DNA from: Flavobacterium sp.
Lineage (GTDB): Bacteria; Bacteroidota; Bacteroidia; Flavobacteriales; Flavobacteriaceae
Direction of reading: 5' to 3'
Length of the DNA: 9,672 bases
NCBI GenBank assembly: GCA_024642295.1
Contig: JAHEBK010000041.1
Location: 1-9,672, forward strand
The first letter of the stretch is position 1. Every line of letters begins with the position of its first letter. Below are positions 1 to 5,762 of the stretch, piece by piece. Position numbers and translations under genes: made by a program. Under the pieces are notes generated by a model that saw only the letters and a list, made by a program, of their open reading frames with translations, was not told where the DNA came from and ran no database searches.

Positions 1-34
1 GGTTGTGACCTATTAAACAAAAACCGTACCTCAT
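1..34 (-). CDS. possible start of a CDS cut by the left edge
   Basis: An ATG on the minus strand at 34-32 opens a frame that runs off the window with 11 visible codons (MRYGFCLIGHN). An in-frame stop (TAA, 37-35) lies directly before it, so translation in this frame could not begin earlier. It starts 38 bp after the stop of the small membrane protein gene, which is ordinary spacing for a co-transcribed gene. Eleven codons are too few to assign a family, and a chance open stretch is quite possible. Confidence 0.25.
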   Translation of the reverse strand, partial: MRYGFCLIGHN

Positions 35-72
35 TTAGATAAACTCAAAGAAAACAGAGCCTTTAAAATTCA

Positions 73-495
73 TTACATCCAAAGCCCCCATGGAATTCTA
101 CTTAAAATAAGTAACAAGCCTATCCCATAGTAAATTGAGAACGTTTTAAATTTTGAGTTACTGTCACTTAACTTTTTATGTTTAGACCAACCTATAGTAA
201 TCAAAGTGATTGCAATAATATTAATAAGTGGGTGCTCCATTGAAGTTAATCGCAACATTTTATCACTCATTTGTCCTAATGAAGAAAACCCTAATGGCGA
301 TACAAAATACAAAATCAATCCGATCAATAATTGTGTATGTGTCCCTATCAATCCCATGATTGCAATTTTTCGATCTTTTGGCGTAAATTCTTTTTTACCT
401 AACAATCCAATAGCTGCATTAGCAACTGCTACAATTAACAATAAGAGTGCTAAATACGCCCAACCTGAATGGAATTTCTGAATAAACTCGTACAT
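73..495 (-). CDS. small four-helix membrane protein, possibly heme-binding
   Basis: A 140-residue integral membrane protein. Four hydrophobic segments are visible at about residues 11-32, 43-65, 87-103 and 120-138, with short charged loops between them. Histidines at 9, 53 and 88 lie in or beside the helices (GTHTQLLIGL, EHPLIN), a placement that could hold heme b. From memory, similar flavobacterial proteins are often labelled 'cytochrome B', but no proven function is known to me and electron transfer is inference. I chose the ATG at 495 (MYEFIQKFHSG) rather than the upstream ATG at 537, because a -7 promoter element at 516-523 would fall inside the longer version and the added residues interrupt an otherwise typical N-terminus. 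It follows the pgi terminator and so is probably transcribed separately. Confidence 0.8.
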   Translation of the reverse strand: MYEFIQKFHSGWAYLALLLLIVAVANAAIGLLGKKEFTPKDRKIAIMGLIGTHTQLLIGLILYFVSPLGFSSLGQMSDKMLRLTSMEHPLINIIAITLITIGWSKHKKLSDSNSKFKTFSIYYGIGLLLILSRIPWGLWM

Positions 496-515
496 AAATA
501 AATATTTTTTTAAAA

Positions 516-523
516 CAAATATA
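516..523 (-). promoter_or_regulatory. -7 promoter element (TATATTTG) of the small membrane protein gene
   Basis: Read on the minus strand, this site is TATATTTG, an exact match to the Bacteroidetes consensus TAnnTTTG. It sits 20 bp before the chosen start codon. The -33 position would fall in the A-tract and hairpin of the pgi terminator, and no TTG is seen there, so the promoter is only half supported. Confidence 0.4.
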
Positions 524-537
524 AACAAAATAGTCAT

Positions 538-572
538 AAAAAAAAGCCCTAACTCCTATTCGAGTTAAGGCT
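538..572 (-). terminator. intrinsic terminator of pgi
   Basis: On the minus strand, arms 572-569 and 567-562 pair with 555-550 and 548-545 (AGCC and GGCT outer pairs, GAGTTA and TAACTC inner pairs). There is one mismatch (A568/C549) and a 6-nt loop. A run of eight U residues (545-538) follows directly, overlapping the last stem position. It lies 42 bp after the pgi stop. A second copy of the 5' arm (TAACTCC read on the minus strand, 605-599) could pair with the same 3' arm, so an alternative fold exists. Confidence 0.8.
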
Positions 573-614
573 TAAGACTTTTTTAACTTCTTGTAAAAGG
601 AGTTAAATTGTTTT

Positions 615-2258
615 TTATTTATTTTTCAAAAAATAGTTTAACAAAAATGAAGTAGAACTATCATGAGTTTTAACTGTTTTAGTATTGATTTCATCCAAAA
701 TAGAATTTGCTAATTGCTTTCCTAATTCTACTCCCCATTGATCAAAACTAAAGATGTTCCAAATAATTCCTTGTACAAAGATTTTATGCTCATACATCGC
801 AATCATTGAACCTAATGTTTTTGGTGTCAATTTTTCAATCAAAATAGTATTCGTAGGTTTATTTCCTGTAAACACTTTGAAAGGCAAAAGATAACTTGCC
901 GTTGCTGCATCTAATCCTTGTTTATCAAACTCTGCTTGTACTTGTGCCGCCGTTTTTCCATGTAACAAAGCTTCTGTTTGCGCAAAGAAATTAGACATCA
1001 ATTTATCATGGTGGTTTTCGTCCCCGTAAAGTGGTTTTACAAATCCAATAAAATCAGATGGGATCAACTTTGTTCCTTGATGAATCAATTGAAAAAAGGC
1101 ATGTTGCGAATTGGTACCAGGCTCTCCCCAAATAATGGTTCCCGTTTGATAATTTACTGGTTTCCCATCTCTACCCACACTTTTACCATTACTTTCCATG
1201 GTTCCTTGCTGTAAGTAAGGAGCTAATTTTTGTAAATATTGTGTATAAGGAATCAAGGCTTCACTCTCTGCTCCGAAGAAATTATTATACCAAACACTTA
1301 ATAATGCTAAAATTACAGGTGCATTTTTATCAAAATCAGTTGTTTTGAAATGCGTATCCATTTCATTAGCACCGTTTAGCAATTGCTCATAATTATCGTA
1401 TCCAATAGCCAAACTAATAGTCAAACCTACCGCACTCCATAAAGAGAAACGTCCTCCAACCCAGTCCCACATTGGGAAAACATTATTAGGATTGATTCCG
1501 AACTCCGTTACTTTTTGCATGTTAGTAGAAACAGCAACGAAATGCTTTGCTACATCTTCTTGAGTTGCAGAACTTAAAAACCATTTTCTAATAGTTTCAG
1601 AATTCGTTAGAGTTTCTTGAGTAGTAAATGTTTTAGAAACAATAACAAAAAGTGTAGTTTCTGGATTTAATTTTTTGATAATTTCGTTTACATGGTCTCC
1701 ATCTACATTAGACACAAAATGCACGTTCAAATCATTTTTGTAAAACTGTAAAGCTTCCACTACCATTGCAGGACCTAAATCTGAACCTCCAATCCCGATG
1801 TTTACCACATCTGTAAATACTTTTCCAGTATACCCTTTGCGAGCACCTGAAACAACTTCATTTGTAAAAGTTTTAATTTTAGCTTTTACTTCATAAACTT
1901 CAGGAATTACATTTACACCGTTTACCTTTACTACTTCGGTTTTTTTAGCTCTTAAAGCCGTATGAAGCACAGCTCTATTCTCGGTTTTATTAATGATTTC
2001 ACCGCCAAAATAAGCTGCGATCGCATCTTTTAAACCTACTTCATTTGCTAGTTCTTGCAACAGAGTCATTGTTTCTTGACTAATATTATTCTTTGAATAA
2101 TCAATCAAGAAATCATTCCATTTGATATTAAATTTATCTGTTCTTGAATAATCTTCTTTAAACATTTCTTGCATTGAAATAGTTTTAATTTCGTCAAAAT
2201 GTTTTTGAAGTTTAGTCCAAGAAGTAGTTTCTGTTGGGTTAATTGTTTTTAAAGCCAT
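615..2258 (-). CDS. pgi: glucose-6-phosphate isomerase
   Basis: A cytoplasmic enzyme that interconverts glucose 6-phosphate and fructose 6-phosphate in glycolysis and gluconeogenesis. The protein is 547 residues, matching the long bacterial form (E. coli 549). Visible features are the sugar-phosphate-binding motif GIGGSD (155-160), the first family signature around [15 protein letters not shown] (264-278), and the C-terminal signature [10 protein letters not shown] (505-514). Catalytic residues Glu355 (TMES), His386 (NSQHAFF) and Lys514 carry the same numbers as in E. coli. The ATG at 2258 begins [14 protein letters not shown], and the E. coli-like numbering supports it. The gene is bounded by intrinsic terminators on both sides, so it is probably a single-gene transcript. 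Its promoter is not clear: the best -7 candidate on the minus strand, TATTTTTA at 2296-2289, misses the final G of the consensus and has no obvious TTG upstream. Confidence 0.98.
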   Translation of the reverse strand: MALKTINPTETTSWTKLQKHFDEIKTISMQEMFKEDYSRTDKFNIKWNDFLIDYSKNNISQETMTLLQELANEVGLKDAIAAYFGGEIINKTENRAVLHTALRAKKTEVVKVNGVNVIPEVYEVKAKIKTFTNEVVSGARKGYTGKVFTDVVNIGIGGSDLGPAMVVEALQFYKNDLNVHFVSNVDGDHVNEIIKKLNPETTLFVIVSKTFTTQETLTNSETIRKWFLSSATQEDVAKHFVAVSTNMQKVTEFGINPNNVFPMWDWVGGRFSLWSAVGLTISLAIGYDNYEQLLNGANEMDTHFKTTDFDKNAPVILALLSVWYNNFFGAESEALIPYTQYLQKLAPYLQQGTMESNGKSVGRDGKPVNYQTGTIIWGEPGTNSQHAFFQLIHQGTKLIPSDFIGFVKPLYGDENHHDKLMSNFFAQTEALLHGKTAAQVQAEFDKQGLDAATASYLLPFKVFTGNKPTNTILIEKLTPKTLGSMIAMYEHKIFVQGIIWNIFSFDQWGVELGKQLANSILDEINTKTVKTHDSSTSFLLNYFLKNK

Positions 2259-2354
2259 TTGTATTTTAGTTCAAGTTTTTATTCGCAGTAAAAATACTGA
2301 AATTCCTTTTAATAGATAAATGCTTTTTAGATTAAATAATATATAATAGGCATG

Positions 2355-2397
2355 AAAAAAAATGAGAATCAATATTTATACATACTGATTCTCATTT
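2355..2397 (-). terminator. strong intrinsic terminator after the M23 peptidase gene
   Basis: A perfect 12-bp stem is formed by 2360-2371 and 2386-2397 (core ATGAGAATCA paired with TGATTCTCAT) with a 14-nt loop. On the minus strand the stem runs into eight U residues (2362-2355). It lies about 29 bp after the M23 stop and separates that operon from pgi. On the plus strand only three T residues follow the stem, so its direction is clearly leftward. Confidence 0.9.
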
Positions 2398-2425
2398 CAA
2401 AACAACTATATTTATCAAATTGCAT

Positions 2426-3652
2426 TTACAAATTTCCAATACTATCTAACTCCCTTTTTAACGGTTCAATTTTAGCAAGATATTGCGCCTTATTAACACC
2501 TGTCATAGCTTCACCTGTTGGTAAATTCAATCGCAAGGGATCTACTTGCACCCCATTTTTCCAAAAACGATAGCATACATGCGGTCCAGTAGCCAAGCCT
2601 GTACTGCCAACTCTACCAATTACATCACCCTGATTCACACGTTGCCCACGACGTACCAATATTTTTGACATATGTAAATATTGTGTAGCAAAGGTGCCAT
2701 TATGTTTAACTTTTACATAATTTCCGTTTCCTGCTGTATAACCCGTCATTTCAACCACACCAGAGGCTGTCGTAGTAATAGGTGTCCCTGTGGGTGCCGC
2801 ATAATCCGTTCCTTTATGTGCTTTCCAACGTTTTTGAACTGGATGAAAACGATTCATAGTAAAACGAGAAGTTAGTCGACTAAATTTAATTGGAGTCTTC
2901 AAAAAGAAATTTTTCAACGTTTTGCCTTCATCATCATAATATTCTATTTTTCCCGAGGAGGCATCTTTTGAAAACGGAAAAGCATAGCTTATTTTTCCTT
3001 TGTATTCAAAAAAACTAGCTTCTAGTTCATCTACTCCATTATAAATAGAATCATTTATATATCGCTCTTTAAAAACAATCCCAAAGCGATCACCTTTTTT
3101 TAATTTAAAAAAGTCAATGGTCCATGAATAAATTTTAGTAATTTGACTTGCTAATCCAGCATCAACACCCGCTTTATCTAATGTTTCAGAAAGAGACCCC
3201 TTTAATACACCACCGATAGTTCGTCTCTTAAGAGTAATAGGTCTTGTTTTTTTATAAGCCACAATTGCCGAATCACGAAAATCAAAAATATAGTAATTTA
3301 AGGCATCCGGTTGATAAACAAAAACTTGAAGTTTATTCGTTTTGTCTTTGGAGCGCAACATTGTGAAAGCTTTATTGGGACGAATCACTCTAACATCAAA
3401 CGTGTCTTTTACACTTTGGACAATTTCATAAACTTTTCTATCTCCAATATTTTGATCTTCTATAATTGTTCCAAAAGTATCCCCTTTCTTAACCGTATCT
3501 TGAATTACATTAAAATCAGCATAGTCAAATCCAAAATCAGAATGATCCTGTTTTTTTGTTTTTACTATTTTAACTTCTTTAATCTTTTTTTCAGTTTTAT
3601 TACACGAAAACAGACTAACTAGTACGATGATGATTAATGCAATTTGCTTCAA
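2426..3652 (-). CDS. M23 family peptidase lipoprotein (Csd3/MepM-like)
   Basis: A predicted cell-wall endopeptidase of 408 residues. The N-terminus (MKQIALIIIVLVSLFSC) is a lipoprotein signal with Cys17 as the lipidated residue, so the protein is probably membrane-anchored outside the cytoplasm. A LysM/OapA-like segment follows (about 51-98, VKKGDTFGTI). Next is a region like the N-terminal domains of Csd3 and MepM (about 148-198, SLSETLDKAG and KLKKGDRFGIVF), then the M23 catalytic domain (about 258-376). Zinc and catalytic residues include His279 and Asp283 (HKGTD), His327 (YLHMS) and His358. The usual second His of the HxH motif is Cys360 (GPHVCYRFW), which I recall from other Bacteroidetes M23 proteins. 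The start codon is TTG at 3652: there is no in-frame ATG before the upstream stop, and the next internal Met (98) would remove the signal. It is the last gene of a three-gene unit, 29 bp after the dioxygenase. The exact substrate bond is unknown. Confidence 0.92.
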   Translation of the reverse strand: MKQIALIIIVLVSLFSCNKTEKKIKEVKIVKTKKQDHSDFGFDYADFNVIQDTVKKGDTFGTIIEDQNIGDRKVYEIVQSVKDTFDVRVIRPNKAFTMLRSKDKTNKLQVFVYQPDALNYYIFDFRDSAIVAYKKTRPITLKRRTIGGVLKGSLSETLDKAGVDAGLASQITKIYSWTIDFFKLKKGDRFGIVFKERYINDSIYNGVDELEASFFEYKGKISYAFPFSKDASSGKIEYYDDEGKTLKNFFLKTPIKFSRLTSRFTMNRFHPVQKRWKAHKGTDYAAPTGTPITTTASGVVEMTGYTAGNGNYVKVKHNGTFATQYLHMSKILVRRGQRVNQGDVIGRVGSTGLATGPHVCYRFWKNGVQVDPLRLNLPTGEAMTGVNKAQYLAKIEPLKRELDSIGNL

Positions 3653-3660
3653 ACCTAAAT

Positions 3661-3669
3661 TCCTTTTTT
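3661..3669 (-). promoter_or_regulatory. Shine-Dalgarno-like site supporting the TTG start of the M23 gene
   Basis: Read on the minus strand, this is AAAAAAGGA, ending 8 nt before the TTG codon at 3652. The other genes here have A/T-rich leaders with no such purine block, as is usual in Bacteroidetes. A good site in front of the one weak start codon fits compensation and supports the start choice. Confidence 0.55.
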
Positions 3670-3681
3670 ATATATTCTTGC

Positions 3682-4617
3682 TTATTTTTCTTCTCCCCAA
3701 CTTTCCAGTTCATCAACTGACCATAACTCCGGGAAAAATATTCTTTTCTGGTATTTAGGATGCATGTATTTTCTCCAATCACTTCCTCCAGTAGCTTCTC
3801 CATTGCCTTGCCCACTTTGATCAATATATTTGATAGCAACTTTTAAATGTTGCATGACCCAAGTAATGTTTACGGTATAATCAAAATGCCTCATTGCCTG
3901 AATAAGCGCAGGATTTTTTTGATCTGATTCTGAAAGTTGTCTGAATTTTTGCCATATATTACAACTTTTATGTTCTTCCATAAAAGTTAAAAAAGCGGCT
4001 TTATACCTTTTTTCAAAAGCATCTAATGTATATGATTTTTTTCCTGTTTTGAAGTCTTTTCCAGCAGCTTGCCAATATAATTTTTCAAAAACAGTTTCAA
4101 CAGGGGTCGTATTTTCAATTGATTTTCTAAATCTATAATCTACAAGATTGATCAAATCAGTGGTTGCAAATTCTATTAATCGGTACTGAGCACTTTGAAA
4201 ACCACTTGCAGGAGTCAAGGTATTACGAAATTTCATGTATTGATCTACATCCATTCCGTTTTCCATAATACCAAAAGAAGTGGTAAGCATGTCAAAATAA
4301 CGACTTACTCTTGTTAACCTTTCAATAAAAAAATCAGCTTGAATAGTTGGTGTATTTGCGATTTGATTAATTTCCCAAAGAATCATTTTAAAAGTCAACT
4401 CATTTACTTGATGGTATAAAATAAAAACCATCTCATCAGGTAAAACAGTTCTTTGAATTTGCAAATTCAACAAAGCATCTGTCTGTATATAATCCCAATA
4501 AGTCACTGGTTTAGACCATAGCAATCCTTCGAGTTGGGTATCCGTTTTTATATCGATCGCATCATATTTTAATTCTATATCTTTTAAAATAGCGTTCGTA
4601 TTCTCGTTAATGTTCAT
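3682..4617 (-). CDS. kynA: tryptophan 2,3-dioxygenase
   Basis: A cytoplasmic heme enzyme that oxidises L-tryptophan to N-formylkynurenine, the first step of the kynurenine pathway. At 311 residues it is close to the bacterial norm. Active-site residues align with those known from the Xanthomonas enzyme: Tyr40 and Tyr43 (YWDY), distal His69 (YHQVNELTFK), Tyr127 and Arg131 (YMKFR), Ser138 in SGFQSAQYRLIE, probable heme-ligand His257 (VMQHLKV), and Thr276 in the TGGS loop. His69 to Arg131 is 62 residues, as in Xanthomonas (55 to 117). Two or more small insertions lie between Arg131 and Thr276. The start codon shares its A with the stop of the DUF3108 gene (TAATG), implying translational coupling. 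The M23 gene follows after 29 bp. No other kynurenine-pathway gene is present, so its role in this operon is unexplained. Substrate identity rests on residue conservation only. Confidence 0.9.
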   Translation of the reverse strand: MNINENTNAILKDIELKYDAIDIKTDTQLEGLLWSKPVTYWDYIQTDALLNLQIQRTVLPDEMVFILYHQVNELTFKMILWEINQIANTPTIQADFFIERLTRVSRYFDMLTTSFGIMENGMDVDQYMKFRNTLTPASGFQSAQYRLIEFATTDLINLVDYRFRKSIENTTPVETVFEKLYWQAAGKDFKTGKKSYTLDAFEKRYKAAFLTFMEEHKSCNIWQKFRQLSESDQKNPALIQAMRHFDYTVNITWVMQHLKVAIKYIDQSGQGNGEATGGSDWRKYMHPKYQKRIFFPELWSVDELESWGEEK

Positions 4618-5387
4618 TACATTTTAATTTTAAATGGATTGCTCAGTCCTTTAAACGCATCCAAGTCTGCTTTTATTGACCCTACTGCTAAACTTGCTTT
4701 TATTCGAACAGGCAATCTATTGTCATCATCTGAAATCCAGACTGTTAAACTCTCTTGTTCTTTAAAAACTCGACCAGATTGCACCAATGGCCTGAATATC
4801 ATACAAGGAACGACGCCAAATTTAGTGGTAATATCTTCACGACCTATATACTTTAACTTAAATTTTGTGGTTTCATCATCAAAAAACATGTCAATTGCAA
4901 TAGATTCCCCTATTTTCAATTTATCAATACTAGGATGATTTCTTAAATAATAAAACGAGGATAAAATATCTTGGGTTTTATCTGGAACAACAAAAGCTTT
5001 TTCACTTTTATTTTTATAATCTTTTACTACAATTTTATTTGCTGATTGATTAAAAAAGCCTTCTTGGTTCTTAGTATACCCTCCTTCGTCAATTTTCCTA
5101 ACAAATTGGTACGGATTTCCGGAATCTTTATCTATGTAACTTTCATATAAATCATCAACTTTAAAAAAAAATCGAGACATTCCAGTGGTATACCCTTTTC
5201 CAATAACGTGGAATACTTTTTTATTCTCAATTACAGCATCTTTAACTTCAAGTGTAGCATAGCCTGCATTGACAAAACCATAATGAATTCGGAATTTAAA
5301 CCATTCCCCAACGCCGTATGCGTCATCATTTCGTGTATCAAACCCAAAAACGGAAATCAATATTAAGAAGAGTACTATCTTTTTCAT
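4617..5387 (-). CDS. DUF3108 domain protein, predicted exported
   Basis: A 256-residue protein with a short hydrophobic signal-like N-terminus (about residues 1-16, MKKIVLFLILISVFGF) and no later membrane segment, so it probably acts in the periplasm or at the envelope. The rest fits the DUF3108 family: GEWFKFRIHYGFVNAGYATL (28-47), a central TQDILSSFYYLR segment (138-149), and the C-terminal VWISDDDNRLPVRIK strand pair (216-230). Family function is unknown to me; the fold is expected to be mainly beta-strand. It is the first gene of a three-gene unit, directly after a good promoter (5435-5465), and its TAA overlaps the ATG of the dioxygenase by one base. No lipobox cysteine is seen, unlike the M23 protein at the other end of the unit. 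Confidence 0.85.
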   Translation of the reverse strand: MKKIVLFLILISVFGFDTRNDDAYGVGEWFKFRIHYGFVNAGYATLEVKDAVIENKKVFHVIGKGYTTGMSRFFFKVDDLYESYIDKDSGNPYQFVRKIDEGGYTKNQEGFFNQSANKIVVKDYKNKSEKAFVVPDKTQDILSSFYYLRNHPSIDKLKIGESIAIDMFFDDETTKFKLKYIGREDITTKFGVVPCMIFRPLVQSGRVFKEQESLTVWISDDDNRLPVRIKASLAVGSIKADLDAFKGLSNPFKIKM

Positions 5388-5434
5388 AATTTACTTATAT
5401 CTATTATTGATTAGGGAGGATGCAAAATTTGTTC

Positions 5435-5465
5435 CAAATATATTAAAACATAAAAACTCAGTCAA
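5435..5465 (-). promoter_or_regulatory. promoter of the DUF3108-dioxygenase-M23 operon
   Basis: On the minus strand, TTG (5465-5463, part of TTTG 5466-5463) is followed after 20 bp by TATATTTG (5442-5435). Both elements and their spacing match the Bacteroidetes promoter pattern. The -7 element ends 47 bp before the start codon at 5387. The -33 element falls within the terminator hairpin at 5450-5485. This is the best-formed promoter in the window. Confidence 0.65.
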
Positions 5466-5560
5466 ATTAATGACTGAGTTTTTATACTATTAACTAACCA
5501 AAAAACTATAAATTATGAAATTTATATCAAATAGGAAGGAAACCACCCCTTCCGTTTTGT
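5446..5560 (-). ncRNA. candidate small RNA or structured operon leader
   Basis: Inferred from signals only. A -7 element at 5573-5566 predicts a start near 5560. The RNA would open with a GC-rich hairpin (GGAAGG at 5553-5548 paired with CCTTCC at 5539-5534, 8-nt loop), continue through an AU-rich stretch, and end at a 15-bp terminator hairpin (5485-5450). The length would be about 115 nt. If the terminator is partly read through, the same sequence becomes a leader of the DUF3108-dioxygenase-M23 operon. I cannot match it to a known family from memory. No -33 TTG is visible for its promoter, which weakens the case. Confidence 0.4.
5450..5485 (-). terminator. intrinsic terminator hairpin, near symmetric
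   Basis: A perfect 15-bp stem joins 5450-5464 and 5471-5485 with a 6-nt loop. The core is ACTCAGTCA paired with TGACTGAGT, flanked by A5 and U5 tracts. On the minus strand it ends in UUUUUAUGUUUU. On the plus strand it ends in TTTTTATA, so it could work both ways. No plus-strand gene ends here, so the leftward reading is favoured. Confidence 0.8.
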
Positions 5561-5565
5561 GATTA

Positions 5566-5573
5566 CAAAGTTA
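5566..5573 (-). promoter_or_regulatory. -7 promoter element (TAACTTTG) of the candidate RNA
   Basis: Read on the minus strand this is TAACTTTG, an exact fit to TAnnTTTG, 13 bp upstream of the GC-rich hairpin. The expected -33 region (about 5591-5600) reads as A/T-rich sequence without TTG. Confidence 0.4.
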
Positions 5574-5663
5574 GCTAAGAACATTGAATAATATACACTA
5601 AAATAGATGTTTTTGATACGATTTATGAAGTTGATTCACAAAAACGATTATTTTTTTACATAT

Positions 5664-5687
5664 TATAAAAAAAGAGTGTTTTTTATA
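5664..5687 (-). terminator. weak AT-only hairpin, possible patatin terminator
   Basis: TATAAAAAAA (5664-5673) pairs with TTTTTTATA (5679-5687) around GAGTG, with one bulged A. On the minus strand the 3' arm begins with seven U residues. With no G-C pairs in the stem it would be a poor terminator, but nothing better lies between the patatin stop and the hairpin at 5450-5485. Confidence 0.25.
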
Positions 5688-5762
5688 TTATCCTTGTAAT
5701 TATTAAACAAAACTGTTGCGATAAAAAATCAAGCTAAAACAACATATTTAGGGTAACTTTGT

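Larger units (their letters stand above)
5388..5762. other. 375-bp intergenic region with regulatory and RNA signals
   Basis: No convincing protein gene lies here. From right to left it holds a TAACTTTG on the plus strand directly beyond the patatin stop, an AT-only hairpin (5664-5687), a minus-strand TAACTTTG (5566-5573), a GC-rich hairpin (5534-5553), a strong terminator hairpin (5450-5485), and the promoter of the DUF3108 operon (5435-5465). The longest plausible start-to-stop on the plus strand is a 15-codon frame (5515-5562). Confidence 0.8.
5565..5762. repeat. 9-bp inverted repeat built on -7-like elements
   Basis: ACAAAGTTA at 5565-5573 and TAACTTTGT at 5754-5762 are perfect inverted copies with 180 bp between them. 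Each contains TAACTTTG, a match to the promoter consensus TAnnTTTG, and the two point away from each other. The arms are short and could be chance. Confidence 0.35.

Noticed and set aside
496..537. A 14-residue N-terminal extension of the small membrane protein
   Set aside because: It would place the -7 promoter element inside the coding region, and the shorter form already begins with a natural amphipathic stretch before helix 1.
2352..2573. A 73-codon plus-strand open frame
   Set aside because: It begins in the A-tract of a terminator and runs antisense through the end of the M23 gene; its product resembles no family I know.
3615..3839. A 74-codon minus-strand frame across the dioxygenase-M23 junction
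   Set aside because: It lies out of frame over the end of a well-supported dioxygenase gene and the start of the M23 gene, so it is a shadow.
5496..5546. A possible Trp-attenuator leader peptide for the dioxygenase operon
   Set aside because: Minus-strand frames between the predicted start and the terminator contain no run of Trp codons. The best frame, from a GTG, is a hydrophobic 18-codon stretch without Trp.
5515..5562. A 15-codon plus-strand frame (MKFISNRKETTPSVL) after an A-rich leader
   Set aside because: It has no plus-strand promoter, overlaps the GC-rich hairpin, and is short enough to occur by chance. All neighbouring genes are on the other strand. Conservation of its codons in relatives would revive it.
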